From NCBI GenBank assembly GCA_947498705.1, contig CANMLW010000008.1:62001-126000 (forward strand): 64,000 nucleotides of DNA, written 5' to 3'. Shown here piece by piece: positions 51,752 through 61,194 of this stretch. This DNA comes from an uncultured Aquimarina sp. (lineage in GTDB: Bacteria; Bacteroidota; Bacteroidia; Flavobacteriales; Flavobacteriaceae). The notes under the pieces were generated by a model. The model searched no databases, was not told where the DNA came from, and saw only the letters and a program-made list of their open reading frames with translations. The position numbers and the translations under genes are program-made. Each line of letters starts with the position of its first letter. Positions within the stretch are counted from its first letter, which is position 1.

Positions 51752-53626
51752 ATGTCAGATATCATTCAATTATTGCCAGATCATGTAGCCAATCAAATTG
51801 CTGCGGGAGAAGTGGTTCAAAGACCAGCTTCTGTAGTAAAAGAATTGCTAGAAAATGCAATCGATGCAAAGGCAACTTATATAAAGTTAATTATAAAAGA
51901 AGCAGGAAAAACACTTATTCAGGTCATCGATGATGGAGTAGGGATGAGTGTTACTGATGCCAGATTAAGTTTTGAAAGACATGCAACATCCAAAATAAAA
52001 ACGGCAGAAGACCTTTTTGAGTTAAATACAAAAGGTTTTAGAGGAGAAGCTTTGGCTTCTATTGCGGCAATTGCACATGTAGAATTAAAAACGAAACAGG
52101 AGCCTGATGAAGTGGGTACTTCAATAAAAATAGAAGGCAGTGAGGTATCTGCACAAGAAGTGTGCGTAACTCCTAAAGGAACTTCTATCAGTGTCAAAAA
52201 CTTGTTTTATAATATTCCTGCAAGGCGAAATTTTTTAAAATCCAATTCGGTAGAGCTAAGACATATTATTGATGAGTTTCATCGTATTGTAATGGCACAC
52301 CCTATGATACGATTTGATATGTATCATAATGATAGTGAGGTTTTTAATTTGCCTAAAGTAAACCATCGACAGCGTATTGTAAATGTTTTTGGAGGAAAAA
52401 CCAACGAAAAACTGGTGCCGATCAAAGAAGAAACAGATTTGGTGACTATTAGTGGGTATGTTGGTAAACCAGAATATGCAAAACGAACGCGAGGAGAACA
52501 GTTCTTTTTTGTAAATGATAGATATATAAAAAGCCCTTATCTAAATCATGCGGTAAATGCTGCATTCGAAGGATTGCTGAAGGATAAAACACATCCCAGT
52601 TATTTTATCTATCTAGAGGTAGATCCAAAATCGATTGATATTAATATTCATCCAACAAAAACTGAAATAAAATTTGAAGATGAACATGCTTTATATGCCA
52701 TGCTCCGTTCTTCGATAAAACATAGTTTGGGGCAATTTAATGTGGCACCTGTGTTGGATTTTAATAGAGATGCCTCGATGGATACTCCTTACGAATATAA
52801 GAGTAAAACTGCTCAAACCCCCACTATAGAGGTGGATCGTAGTTTTAACCCTTTTAAGGAAGAAAAACCTGCGGGTGAGAAATCATCAAAAAATACAGCA
52901 TATACATCCTTTAAAAAAGAACCAACTGCAAGTTGGGAAAACTTATATGTTGGGCTTGAGTCAGAAACAAAAACACCAAAACCCGAAGAAAGTAATTTTT
53001 CTTCAGTAGAATTCGAGAGTACAGAGGTTACAAGCTCATTGTTTGAAGATGATGATACCCAAATTGCTCATCATACTACGTATCAGCTTAAGAAAAAATA
53101 TATTGTCACCACCATTAAAAGCGGAATGGTGATTATCAATCAACATAGAGCGCATCAGCGAATTTTATATGAGGAACTATTACGCAGTATCACAATGGCA
53201 AGTGCAGTTAGTCAGCAATTGCTGTTTCCGATTACGATCTCTCTTTCTAAAAGAGAAATAACCTTGTTAGCAACCGTCAAAGAACAATTAGAGAACACCG
53301 GTTTTGTTTTTGATAAGTTTTCTGATGAATCCATAGAAATAACAGCAATACCCTCTGCTACATCAGAGCAAGATGTGTCTATGATAGTAGAAAAATTATT
53401 AGGAGATTTGGAGAGTGAAGTACCAGAAAGTGGTTTTTCGCAAACAGATGTATTGGCAAAATCGATTGCCAAAAGTATAGCAGTACGCAGTGGGGTGGCG
53501 TTACCTGTAGAACAACAACAATATATTGCTAATAGTTTATTTGCTTGTACAGAGCCTACTATTACACCAGATAACAAATCGACGTTTATAACATTAACGG
53601 TAGACGAAATAGATAAGAAATTTTAA
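51752..53626 (+). CDS. mutL: DNA mismatch repair protein MutL
   Basis: This 624-residue MutL has the GHKL ATPase domain: ENAIDAKATYIKL (motif I), IDDGVGM (motif II), TKGFRGEALASI (motif III). The C-terminal dimer domain begins about residue 440. The endonuclease motif usually written DQHAxxERxxYE reads NQHRAHQRILYEE (N463, Q469), and the C-terminal cysteine motif with CxHGRP appears as CTEPTITPDNKST near C599. Nicking activity is therefore doubtful and strand discrimination would depend on another nuclease. It is coupled to the small membrane protein upstream and followed at 3 nt by a rhomboid gene. Confidence 0.95.
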   Translation: MSDIIQLLPDHVANQIAAGEVVQRPASVVKELLENAIDAKATYIKLIIKEAGKTLIQVIDDGVGMSVTDARLSFERHATSKIKTAEDLFELNTKGFRGEALASIAAIAHVELKTKQEPDEVGTSIKIEGSEVSAQEVCVTPKGTSISVKNLFYNIPARRNFLKSNSVELRHIIDEFHRIVMAHPMIRFDMYHNDSEVFNLPKVNHRQRIVNVFGGKTNEKLVPIKEETDLVTISGYVGKPEYAKRTRGEQFFFVNDRYIKSPYLNHAVNAAFEGLLKDKTHPSYFIYLEVDPKSIDINIHPTKTEIKFEDEHALYAMLRSSIKHSLGQFNVAPVLDFNRDASMDTPYEYKSKTAQTPTIEVDRSFNPFKEEKPAGEKSSKNTAYTSFKKEPTASWENLYVGLESETKTPKPEESNFSSVEFESTEVTSSLFEDDDTQIAHHTTYQLKKKYIVTTIKSGMVIINQHRAHQRILYEELLRSITMASAVSQQLLFPITISLSKREITLLATVKEQLENTGFVFDKFSDESIEITAIPSATSEQDVSMIVEKLLGDLESEVPESGFSQTDVLAKSIAKSIAVRSGVALPVEQQQYIANSLFACTEPTITPDNKSTFITLTVDEIDKKF

Positions 53627-53629
53627 TAA

Positions 53630-54382
53630 ATGGGGAGAATTACAGAAACGGTAAAAGCATTATTAATCATTAATGTCATTTTTTTTATAGGGGCTCAAAC
53701 ACTTGGAAATAATGCATTCGAGTGGTTTGCACTTTGGTTTCCAAAAAATGACAATTTTCAAGTATGGCAGATCGTGACACACATGTTTATGCATGGTAGT
53801 ACAAGTCATATTTTCTTTAATATGTTTGCTTTGTATATGTTTGGTAGTCACCTCGAGAATTCTATTGGACAGAAAAAATTTCTTTTTATCTATTTCTTTT
53901 CAGGATTGGGAGCAGTCGGTTTTCAGATATTATTTACTTATTTTCAATTTAACCCGGGCTATCAGGCGTATTTAGAGTCTGGTTTTTCTCCTGCAGAAAT
54001 AGAAAATTTTATACAAAAAGCAATTGCCTCTGGGCAATATCAAGTATATCCAAATATTCCTAAAGATGTAACTCAGAAAATGATTGGAGCGTTTGTTACT
54101 CCTATGGTAGGAGCTTCGGGTGCAATTTTTGGTGTATTGGCAGCGTTTGCTGTGTTGTATCCTAATTTGCCTTTATATCTTATGTTTATTCCTGTACCCA
54201 TAAAAGCAAAATATTTGATAGGAGGATATTTCTTGTTAGATTTATACAGTGGTATTACAGGGCAAGCAATTTTAGGACCGTCGAATGTGGCTCATTGGGC
54301 ACATATTGGTGGAGCTGTGATTGGTTTTATCACTATGTGGTACTGGAAAAAAAATTCGTTTAATCAGCATCGTTGGTATTGA
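53630..54382 (+). CDS. Rhomboid-family intramembrane serine protease, first copy
   Basis: This 250-residue protein has six predicted membrane helices. The nucleophile serine is in VGASGAIFGVLAAF, the general-base His in NVAHWAHIGGAVIGF, and MFMHGSTSHIFFNMFALYMFG carries the conserved histidines and asparagine near the second helix. It cleaves helices of membrane substrates. It lies 3 nt after mutL and 1 nt before a second rhomboid. Confidence 0.93.
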   Translation: MGRITETVKALLIINVIFFIGAQTLGNNAFEWFALWFPKNDNFQVWQIVTHMFMHGSTSHIFFNMFALYMFGSHLENSIGQKKFLFIYFFSGLGAVGFQILFTYFQFNPGYQAYLESGFSPAEIENFIQKAIASGQYQVYPNIPKDVTQKMIGAFVTPMVGASGAIFGVLAAFAVLYPNLPLYLMFIPVPIKAKYLIGGYFLLDLYSGITGQAILGPSNVAHWAHIGGAVIGFITMWYWKKNSFNQHRWY

Positions 54383-54383
54383 T

Positions 54384-55256
54384 ATGACAACTAATAACCT
54401 TTTATACCAGTTTAAAACTTCTTCTATTATAATAAAGCTGATTGTAATTAATACAGCTTTGTTTTTGATTGCTTCATTAGGAGCATGGATTTTTAAGATA
54501 AATCCTGGTGACTTGATGGAGTGGTTTGTGTTGCCTGTGGATCCAGGTTCATTGATTCTAAAACCTTGGAGCATTCTTACCTATAGCTTTCTACATTTTG
54601 GTTTTTGGCATATTTTCTGGAACATGCTCGTTTTGTATTGGTTTGGTCAATACGTTATTAATTTGTTTACAGAAAAGCGTTTTCTTACCATCTATCTTTT
54701 AGGTGCAATATGCGGAGGATTATTATTTGTGTTGGCATATAATCTGTTTCCTGTTTTAAATAATAAGTTAGCTTATTTGATTGGCGCATCGGCATCGGTA
54801 AGAGCAATAATGATTTTTATAGCTGCTTATACGCCTAACACAGAAGTGAGGATTTTCTTTTTTAATGTTAAGTTATGGCAAATAGGGTTGTTTGTTGTAT
54901 TGTCTGATTTAATTCAAATTCCGTCCTCTGGTAATGCAGGTGGACTCATAGCTCATTTAGGAGGAGCTGCTTTTGGATATGCATATGCCGTGCAACTTAA
55001 AAAAGGCAATGATATCGGAGAATGGTTTGAGAAAATAGTGGATGGAGTGGGAAATTTGTTTAAGCCAAAAAAGAAAAGCCCATTACGTACGGTTCATAAA
55101 TCCAAAACCTATAAAACAAGCCCTAAAACAACAACTTCTAATAAAACCCCTAATCAAAAGCAAATTGATGCTATTCTAGATAAAATTAGTAAGAGTGGGT
55201 ATGATAGTTTAACCAAAGAAGAAAAAGACTTTTTGTTTAAAGCAGGGAAAGAGTAA
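54384..55256 (+). CDS. Rhomboid-family intramembrane protease, second copy
   Basis: This 290-residue protein has a rhomboid core (HFGFWHIFWNMLVLYWFGQY, then GASASVRAIMIFIAAYTP with serine in place, and GGLIAHLGGAAFGYAYA with His). The usual GxSG motif reads GASA here. It also has a C-terminal cytoplasmic tail (about 220-290) that is basic and ends in KISKSGYDSLTKEEKDFLF. I chose the ATG at 54384 since the first rhomboid ends at 54382; the longer frame would overlap it. The tail may bind a partner. Confidence 0.9.
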   Translation: MTTNNLLYQFKTSSIIIKLIVINTALFLIASLGAWIFKINPGDLMEWFVLPVDPGSLILKPWSILTYSFLHFGFWHIFWNMLVLYWFGQYVINLFTEKRFLTIYLLGAICGGLLFVLAYNLFPVLNNKLAYLIGASASVRAIMIFIAAYTPNTEVRIFFFNVKLWQIGLFVVLSDLIQIPSSGNAGGLIAHLGGAAFGYAYAVQLKKGNDIGEWFEKIVDGVGNLFKPKKKSPLRTVHKSKTYKTSPKTTTSNKTPNQKQIDAILDKISKSGYDSLTKEEKDFLFKAGKE

Positions 55257-55263
55257 TGTAGTA

Positions 55264-56280
55264 ATGAGGAAACTGATCAACAAAATTATTTTTGTATTTA
55301 ATTCTATTGCAGCTTTTACTTTGTTGTTGTCTTATCTATTACCCTACATTTCACCAAAAATGTTTCCTTTATTATCAGTACTAAGTCTGGCGGTACCTGT
55401 TTTGATTTTGGTAAATGTGTTGTTTTTATTGTATTGGTCTATATTGCTTAATAAAAAACTGATACTATCACTTGTTGTTTTGGTATTGGGGATTTCTCAT
55501 GTTACTTCTTTATATAAATTAAACGGAAAATCGGTTGAAGAAGAGGGAGAGTCTGTGTCATTAATGAGTTATAACGTACATAGTTTTAATCGTTTTGATT
55601 GGATCGATTCGAAACAGATACCTCAAGATATTTCTAAGCTGGTAAAAAAAGAAAACCCTGATATTGTATGTGCTCAGGAGTATTATAACGATGTATTTAC
55701 CGATTTTACACAATATCGATACAAGTATGAGAACTTTAATAATGATAATGGTGAGTTAGCACTGGTCATATTTTCTAAGTTTCCGATCATTAATAAAGGG
55801 TCGTTACACTTTAAAGAAACAGTAAATAATATTATTTTTTCTGACATTGTAATCAAATCAGATACTATTAGGGTGTACAATGTGCATCTGCAATCTCATA
55901 AAATTAGTTCTATGACCAGCCAATTGGCTAAAGCTGATTCTCAGAAACTATTGAAAAGAATTCAGGTGTCTTTTGTAGAACAACAAAAGCAAATAGAGCT
56001 TTTATTACAGCATATGGAGACCTCACCTTACAAAAGTTTGGTGATGGGGGATTTTAATAATACCGCCTATTCCTATGTGTATAATAAGGTGAAATCTATG
56101 GGACTTCAAGATACTTTTAAAGAAGCGGGAAAAGGTTTTGGAAAAACCTTTGAGTTTGATCTCTTTCCCGTTCGTATTGATTTTATTTTAGTTCCAGAGG
56201 ATTTTGAAGTATTATCTTTTAAAACTTTTGATCAGCACCTGTCTGACCATTATCCAGTAGTATCTAGGGTAAAGTTATAA
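55264..56280 (+). CDS. Membrane-anchored endonuclease/exonuclease/phosphatase-family protein
   Basis: This 338-residue protein has three N-terminal membrane helices (about 8-90) and a C-terminal EEP domain. Motifs are SLMSYNVHSFNRFDW, PDIVCAQEYYND (catalytic Glu), MGDFNNTAYS, and the terminal LSDHYPVVSR. Such enzymes hydrolyse phosphodiester bonds in nucleic acids or sphingomyelin-like lipids; the membrane anchor suggests an extracytoplasmic site. It is last in the mutL-rhomboid transcription unit. Confidence 0.9.
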   Translation: MRKLINKIIFVFNSIAAFTLLLSYLLPYISPKMFPLLSVLSLAVPVLILVNVLFLLYWSILLNKKLILSLVVLVLGISHVTSLYKLNGKSVEEEGESVSLMSYNVHSFNRFDWIDSKQIPQDISKLVKKENPDIVCAQEYYNDVFTDFTQYRYKYENFNNDNGELALVIFSKFPIINKGSLHFKETVNNIIFSDIVIKSDTIRVYNVHLQSHKISSMTSQLAKADSQKLLKRIQVSFVEQQKQIELLLQHMETSPYKSLVMGDFNNTAYSYVYNKVKSMGLQDTFKEAGKGFGKTFEFDLFPVRIDFILVPEDFEVLSFKTFDQHLSDHYPVVSRVKL

Positions 56281-56302
56281 GAGGTTGTATTTTGAAAAAT
56301 AG

Positions 56303-57070
56303 CTATTCTATTCGGGTTGCTTTTTCTTTCATTTTTTTTTCCCAACCTTTTGTAAAAGTCGCGTGATTTTGCGAGAGTAATTTCATTTTTGCTATTGCAA
56401 CCTTTTGTATGGATTTAGGTAGCATATAAAATTTTGAACTAATTTTTGTTAACCTTCCTCCATATTCACTATTTTGATGACGTATGGTTGCTCTGGTACG
56501 ATTATGATAAATCATAATTTTCACCCTTCCATCTGCGTATCCATCGGGGCCTAATGTGCCATAAGTTAGAATAAGGTCCATATAACCATCGTTATCAAAA
56601 TCTGCTAACTCAGAGTATTCATTCCAAAAACTGATAGCAACTTCCCAATCTTTGTCAATTTCATCTTTAAAGGTAGATCTTTTTTTAAATGTATTGTCTT
56701 TAGAATAAAGCTGAAAGGCTTTGATAGCATAGTAAGTTCTATCGTTCTTTTCTTTACCTTGTAAATAATGATCTGTCAATAATAAATATTGTAAACCTAA
56801 ACTATCTTTATAGGTATACGCTTGATAAATAGGATACTCAATTCCTAAACGTTTTTTTACTCTTTTTGTAAAAATAGAATTGACCTCTTTTTCTGATAGC
56901 TTTTGAGTGGTTTCAGGGTCAAATATGATAGGGTCAGATCTTTCTAAGTTAACAATTACCGACTTATCTTGAACAGTTGTTTTTTCTTGGGTGTTATTTT
57001 TGGATTTCTGAGACTTTTTTTGACAAGAAAATAATGTAAATAATAAAATAAAAAGTAAAATTCTCTTCAT
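56303..57070 (-). CDS. Lipoprotein with FG-GAP/VCBS-like calcium segment
   Basis: This 255-residue lipoprotein has lipobox LFSC, then a K/S/Q/N-rich linker. The only strong motif is SELADFDNDGYMDLILTYG (about 155-173), an Asp-rich loop of the FG-GAP or VCBS type seen in repeat proteins that bind calcium. The remainder is unrecognised. It lies beside the DUF6122 and WbqC genes, on the same strand. Confidence 0.65.
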   Translation of the reverse strand: MKRILLFILLFTLFSCQKKSQKSKNNTQEKTTVQDKSVIVNLERSDPIIFDPETTQKLSEKEVNSIFTKRVKKRLGIEYPIYQAYTYKDSLGLQYLLLTDHYLQGKEKNDRTYYAIKAFQLYSKDNTFKKRSTFKDEIDKDWEVAISFWNEYSELADFDNDGYMDLILTYGTLGPDGYADGRVKIMIYHNRTRATIRHQNSEYGGRLTKISSKFYMLPKSIQKVAIAKMKLLSQNHATFTKGWEKKMKEKATRIE

Positions 57071-57132
57071 AGGTGGTTTCTTTTTTTATCTGCTACCTAA
57101 TAAAGATAATCAATATTTCGTAAAAGAACGAT

Positions 57133-57441
57133 TTACATCATCCAGCAATCAATTTGATCGGTGCATATATGCCAAAGCAGCGCTAAACCAACTATTCGGT
57201 AGCTCTTTATAAATGATAGTAAAAGATACCCTACTATCGCATAATAACTATGTAGAGGATGATATCCTATACTACAACGATTAGGGTCAAAAATTGGGTA
57301 TGTTAGTAAGTGATCAAGGTCAATAAGCATAGCAGCAATAAAAACTAAATAAGTTTTTTTCCATTGCTTAGGAAAAAAAACAAAAGCAATAATTAGGGGC
57401 AATATAAAATGGAACCCATAATGTATTAATGGTTTATGCAT
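57133..57441 (-). CDS. DUF6122 family small membrane protein
   Basis: This 102-residue protein has three to four membrane helices. Conserved polar residues sit at their ends: HYGFHF near the start, MLIDLDHLLTYPIFDPNRCS and HPLHSYYAI in the middle, and WHICTDQIDC at the C-terminus. The His/Asp pattern resembles metal-dependent membrane hydrolases of the YdjM type. It matches DUF6122 as I recall it, of unknown function. Confidence 0.75.
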   Translation of the reverse strand: MHKPLIHYGFHFILPLIIAFVFFPKQWKKTYLVFIAAMLIDLDHLLTYPIFDPNRCSIGYHPLHSYYAIVGYLLLSFIKSYRIVGLALLWHICTDQIDCWMM

Positions 57442-57505
57442 ATAGAGAGATGATGTATAGAGTAAGTTGGTTACGTCTTTGTTTTTTCTAAATGTGATAC
57501 GGGAT

Positions 57506-58138
57506 TTAGAGAGGTTGAAAAATCAATTGATTTTCTAGATATGACATCGCATTCGTGCCTTCATTAAAGAGTAGATCAAGAATAGATAAGTTGGGAATAA
57601 ACCCTTCTTTACTTTCAAAAACCTGTATATAGGGCTGTAATTGATATGTTTTTTCTTTTTTTGCGTTGATAAGATTTCTGGCATCAATAATATCAATGGG
57701 TTCCTTTTGAAACTTGGTGGTTTTGGTATAAGAAAAATCCATTTGCAAACAATCTGTAATAGCTTGCATACATTCATAGTTTAAATCTAAAAGGAACTCT
57801 TTTTTCTTTTCAAACAGTGGTGCAAATTCATCTTCATAATATTCAAAAAAGGGAGAAGTTCTATATGCTGCTTCCAATGATTTCCAATGTTGTTGTTGCC
57901 AGGTAAACTCGTTTTCGATACGTATGTCTCGATATAATTGCCTACCATTTTTTTGACTGTGTTTTATAGGTACAGTTAGCAATAATTTTCCGTTTGCACC
58001 ATAAATATAAGTTCTGTTGCGGTAGGTTTGTTTTTGATAGTTATCTTCATTTTCAAAAACAATTGCACTAGATTGAACCATAGCAACATATTGTGCTATA
58101 GAACCAAAATACATAGGGTGTAATAAAGTTGTTTTCAA
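57506..58138 (-). CDS. WbqC family protein
   Basis: This 210-residue soluble protein opens with LHPMYFGSIAQYVAMVQSSAIVFE, the start of the WbqC family (in others PxYfps..y). It continues with KQTYRNRTYIYGANGKLLLTVPIKH and WKSLEAAYRTSPFFEYYEDE, well-conserved blocks of the family. WbqC proteins occur in O-antigen and other loci, but in Bacteroidota a copy lies beside lepB-dapB-parAB; its activity is unknown. A 15-bp inverted repeat separates it from lepB. Confidence 0.88.
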   Translation of the reverse strand: MKTTLLHPMYFGSIAQYVAMVQSSAIVFENEDNYQKQTYRNRTYIYGANGKLLLTVPIKHSQKNGRQLYRDIRIENEFTWQQQHWKSLEAAYRTSPFFEYYEDEFAPLFEKKKEFLLDLNYECMQAITDCLQMDFSYTKTTKFQKEPIDIIDARNLINAKKEKTYQLQPYIQVFESKEGFIPNLSILDLLFNEGTNAMSYLENQLIFQPL

Positions 58139-58160
58139 TTTTACTATAAGTAATTAAGAA

Positions 58161-58207
58161 TCTATTCCAGAACTTGTAGCGGTTTAAAATAAAAGTTCTG
58201 GAATAGA
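58161..58207 (-). repeat. Long inverted repeat between lepB and wbqC
   Basis: TCTATTCCAGAACTT pairs perfectly with AAGTTCTGGAATAGA (58161-58175 with 58193-58207) around a 17-nt loop. No strong T-run follows on the minus strand. It may be an attenuator, a processing site or a weak terminator. Confidence 0.6.
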
Positions 58208-58219
58208 AGATAATATATC

Positions 58220-59791
58220 TTAGGCAGCTTTTTTTCGTTTACGGTATTTGCTGTAAATAAACCAACCTGCCATGAGTATTAAGAAGTATCTAAAATAAGA
58301 AACAGGCTCTCCGTTTCCACCCACGGTAGTAAACATACGTTCCCATCTTATTTTGTTGAAAAGTCCCTTGGCATTAGAATCGATACTTAGCCATATAAAC
58401 ACTGGTTTTCCTACAATATGATTTGCAGGTACATATCCCCATGCACGACTATCTTCACTATTATGCCTGTTATCACCCATCATCCAGTAATAATCTTGTT
58501 TAAAAGTGTAGCTGTCTATAGGTTTATTGTTTAATAGTATTTGTGTTCCGTTAGCAGTAAGCTTGTTTTTAATCCCCATTTCAGAACCTTCATACACTTC
58601 GATGATTCTTCTATAAAGAGCAAAACTTTTAAGGTTCATTTTTACTGTTTTTCCTGCCTCTGGAATATAAATAGGACCAAAATTGTCGTTGCTCCAGTCT
58701 ACTTTGCTATTGTTGGGAAAAATAGAAGGGTCTTTTCGGGCTGTTTTTGGAGCTATTATTCTTTCTACATTTGCTATGTTTGGATGGTGCTTAAAGCGTT
58801 TTGCAGCTTCTTCTGTCATTCCCTGAGCAAAGAACTGTGATTCGTTGTACCTAAATTCATTCGGTTTTATTTTATACCTATTGTATAAGTTTTGTAGGTT
58901 GAAATTACTTCCCTTTGTTGTTCCTGTATAAGAGAATTGTAACTGAGCACGATCAGGTAATTGGGTTCTTTTACCATTGATATGTACATATCCGTCAACT
59001 ACAGAGAGTGAGTCTCCCGGGACCCCAACACAACGTTTTACGTAATTTGATTTTTTATCAATTGGTTTATAGAAATTTTGCTTAGAACGATCTCTAAAAA
59101 ATCGTACTGTATCAATAGGCCAACTAAAGACAACAATATCATTACGTTTTATTTTTTGAAAACCTGGTAATCTGAAATAAGGATATTGTGGACTACTTAA
59201 ATAAGACTTTGTTTTTACTACAGGTATGGTATCATGTACCATAGGAAAAGATACTGCAGTCATAGGAGTACGGGCTCCATAATGAAATTTACTAACAAAC
59301 AAAAAGTCTCCTACTAATAATGTTCTTTCTAACGAACCTGTTGGTATCGTATAGGGTTGCATAAAATAGGTGTGTACTATGGTTGCCGCTACTACCGCAA
59401 AAAGAATAGAACTAGTCCATTCGCCAGCAGCTGTCCTTGGTTTTAGATCACGGTCTTCTATATAGGTTTCATCCCGCATATAATTCACATAGTAAATGTA
59501 AAAACCAAGTGTTATTATCACTAGAACAGTATCTTTTGTAGTGTTTTTACCAAAACTACGAATCGTTTCTACCCATATAACGGGTAGCATGATAACGTTA
59601 ATAACGGGTATAAAAAGTAGGATTACCCACCACCAAGGTCGATTTATAATTTTCATTAAAATTACGGCATTGTAGATAGGAACAATTGCTTCCCACGCTT
59701 TTCTACCAGCTTTCACATATAATTTCCAAGTTCCTAAGAAATGGACAACCTGTATTATTAGAAAAAAAATAAACCACTCTGTAAGTATCAT
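58220..59791 (-). CDS. lepB: Signal peptidase I with N-terminal DUF5684-type domain
   Basis: This 523-residue protein is much longer than the usual 200-330. The first 105 residues hold three membrane helices with AWEAIVPIYNAVILMKII and RPWWWVILLFIPVINVI, a DUF5684-like domain. A further helix (about 127-143) leads to the peptidase core with nucleophile S153 (IPTGSLERTL) and general-base K252 (YVKRCVGVPGDS). Insertions enlarge the cap between 300 and 420, and YYWMMGDNRHNSEDSRAWGYV is the C-terminal box. It cleaves Sec signal peptides. It is in the conserved parAB-DUF5683-dapB-lepB-wbqC run. Confidence 0.94.
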   Translation of the reverse strand: MILTEWFIFFLIIQVVHFLGTWKLYVKAGRKAWEAIVPIYNAVILMKIINRPWWWVILLFIPVINVIMLPVIWVETIRSFGKNTTKDTVLVIITLGFYIYYVNYMRDETYIEDRDLKPRTAAGEWTSSILFAVVAATIVHTYFMQPYTIPTGSLERTLLVGDFLFVSKFHYGARTPMTAVSFPMVHDTIPVVKTKSYLSSPQYPYFRLPGFQKIKRNDIVVFSWPIDTVRFFRDRSKQNFYKPIDKKSNYVKRCVGVPGDSLSVVDGYVHINGKRTQLPDRAQLQFSYTGTTKGSNFNLQNLYNRYKIKPNEFRYNESQFFAQGMTEEAAKRFKHHPNIANVERIIAPKTARKDPSIFPNNSKVDWSNDNFGPIYIPEAGKTVKMNLKSFALYRRIIEVYEGSEMGIKNKLTANGTQILLNNKPIDSYTFKQDYYWMMGDNRHNSEDSRAWGYVPANHIVGKPVFIWLSIDSNAKGLFNKIRWERMFTTVGGNGEPVSYFRYFLILMAGWFIYSKYRKRKKAA

Positions 59792-59840
59792 CTTTTATAT
59801 TTTTAAGTATAAGTACCTTTTGTTTGTAAAGTGTTACAAT

Positions 59841-60539
59841 TTATAGTCCTAAAACATCTTTCATGGTGAAAATTCCGGTTTTGTCTTTAAGCCATTCTGC
59901 AGCTACCACAGCACCTAATGAAAAACCTTGACGATTATGGGCTGTGTGTTTAATCTCGATATCGTCGATTTCAGAAGTATATGTAACAGTATGAGTTCCG
60001 GGTACTTTTCCAATTCTTTTTGCGGTAATTGCAATAGTATCATCATCTCCTTCATCTAGTTTCCAGGCTTTTTTATCTGTGTTTTGGATGACCCCTTCTG
60101 CAAGTGTAATTGCTGTTCCGCTTGGGGCATCTAATTTTTCTGTATGATGTATTTCTTCCATTGTGGTAGTGTAGCCTTCTAAGGGACTCATCATTTTCGC
60201 CAGTTTTTGATTCAGTTCAAAAAACAGATTAACTCCCAAGCTATAATTTGAAGCGTATATAAAACTGCCCTTTTTTTCTTTGCATAGTGCTATGATTTCG
60301 TCATAATGATCAAGCCATCCGGTGGTGCCAGATACAATTGGTACATTGGCATTAAAGCAATTTGTAATATTGTCTACAGCTGCAGAAGGGATGCTAAAAT
60401 CTATAGCTACATCTGCTTCAGAAAGATCATAATTGTTATCATCTTTATCTACTTTTAGTACAATGGTATGGCCTCGTTCGATTGCAATTTTCTCTATGGC
60501 TTTACCCATTTTTCCATATCCAAGTAGTGCGATTTTCAT
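59841..60539 (-). CDS. dapB: 4-hydroxy-tetrahydrodipicolinate reductase
   Basis: This 232-residue enzyme reduces the dihydrodipicolinate-type intermediate in lysine and meso-diaminopimelate synthesis. GYGKMGKAIEK is the NAD(P)H loop, SGTTGW is in the middle, and IHHTEKLDAPSGTAI is the signature with the catalytic His and Lys. It is shorter than the enterobacterial enzyme (273), as usual for Bacteroidota. It lies 43 nt after DUF5683. Confidence 0.96.
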   Translation of the reverse strand: MKIALLGYGKMGKAIEKIAIERGHTIVLKVDKDDNNYDLSEADVAIDFSIPSAAVDNITNCFNANVPIVSGTTGWLDHYDEIIALCKEKKGSFIYASNYSLGVNLFFELNQKLAKMMSPLEGYTTTMEEIHHTEKLDAPSGTAITLAEGVIQNTDKKAWKLDEGDDDTIAITAKRIGKVPGTHTVTYTSEIDDIEIKHTAHNRQGFSLGAVVAAEWLKDKTGIFTMKDVLGL

Positions 60540-60582
60540 AGTTGATTGTTTGTTATGTTGCTTTAAGAAAGGGAATTACTTC

Positions 60583-61194
60583 TTAAAAGCTGAAATTAAG
60601 TGATACGCCATAATTTAATTGCGCATCAAATTCGTTATAATTTATTTTTGGTTTGAAAGATAGATCCTCGGTAACGTTGTACTGCATAAGGTGTGCGGTA
60701 ACATTTGCATCGATGATGTTTAAAAGATAACCTCCAACGGTAAGAAGGAGGGATAATTCTTGTTGGCGTCTAAAACGCTTCTGAAAATCTATTAACTGGT
60801 CATTGCTTATTCTGGGATCTCCATTCGAATTGGTTGGGGCATAAAATTCGTCATCTGTAAAACCCGCAAGCCTTCGTTTGTAGGCATCTCTAACCCGATT
60901 ATAATTCTTATTATTTTCGATATAAAAATAGATTCCTGTTCCTAATGCAGCATATACAATAGGAATTTTCCAGTATTTTTTGGTATAAGCTTGACCAAGA
61001 CCAGGAAGAACCGCAGAGTAAAAAGCAGCTTTGGCTGGTGCCAAAGGCTCATAAGGGTGTACTTTCTTTTCCTTTTTTTCCTTTTTTACGGCCACTTCTT
61101 CTGTTAAAACTTTTAATTCGTCTTTGTCTTGTGACAAAACATTTTGAATAGAAAGTCCTACGAACAGAAGGATATAAAAGAATTTAGCGTTCAC
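60583..61194 (-). CDS. DUF5683 family protein
   Basis: This 203-residue protein has a signal peptide (about 1-21). HPYEPLAPAKAAFYSAVLPGLGQAYTKKYWKIPIVYAALGTGIYF, the DUF5683 hallmark with two adjacent hydrophobic stretches, follows. The end has strand-rich FDAQLNYGVSLNFSF, typical for outer-membrane barrels. It is probably an envelope protein of unknown function. Its start overlaps the parB gene end by 11 nt, so translation is coupled. Confidence 0.85.
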   Translation of the reverse strand: MNAKFFYILLFVGLSIQNVLSQDKDELKVLTEEVAVKKEKKEKKVHPYEPLAPAKAAFYSAVLPGLGQAYTKKYWKIPIVYAALGTGIYFYIENNKNYNRVRDAYKRRLAGFTDDEFYAPTNSNGDPRISNDQLIDFQKRFRRQQELSLLLTVGGYLLNIIDANVTAHLMQYNVTEDLSFKPKINYNEFDAQLNYGVSLNFSF

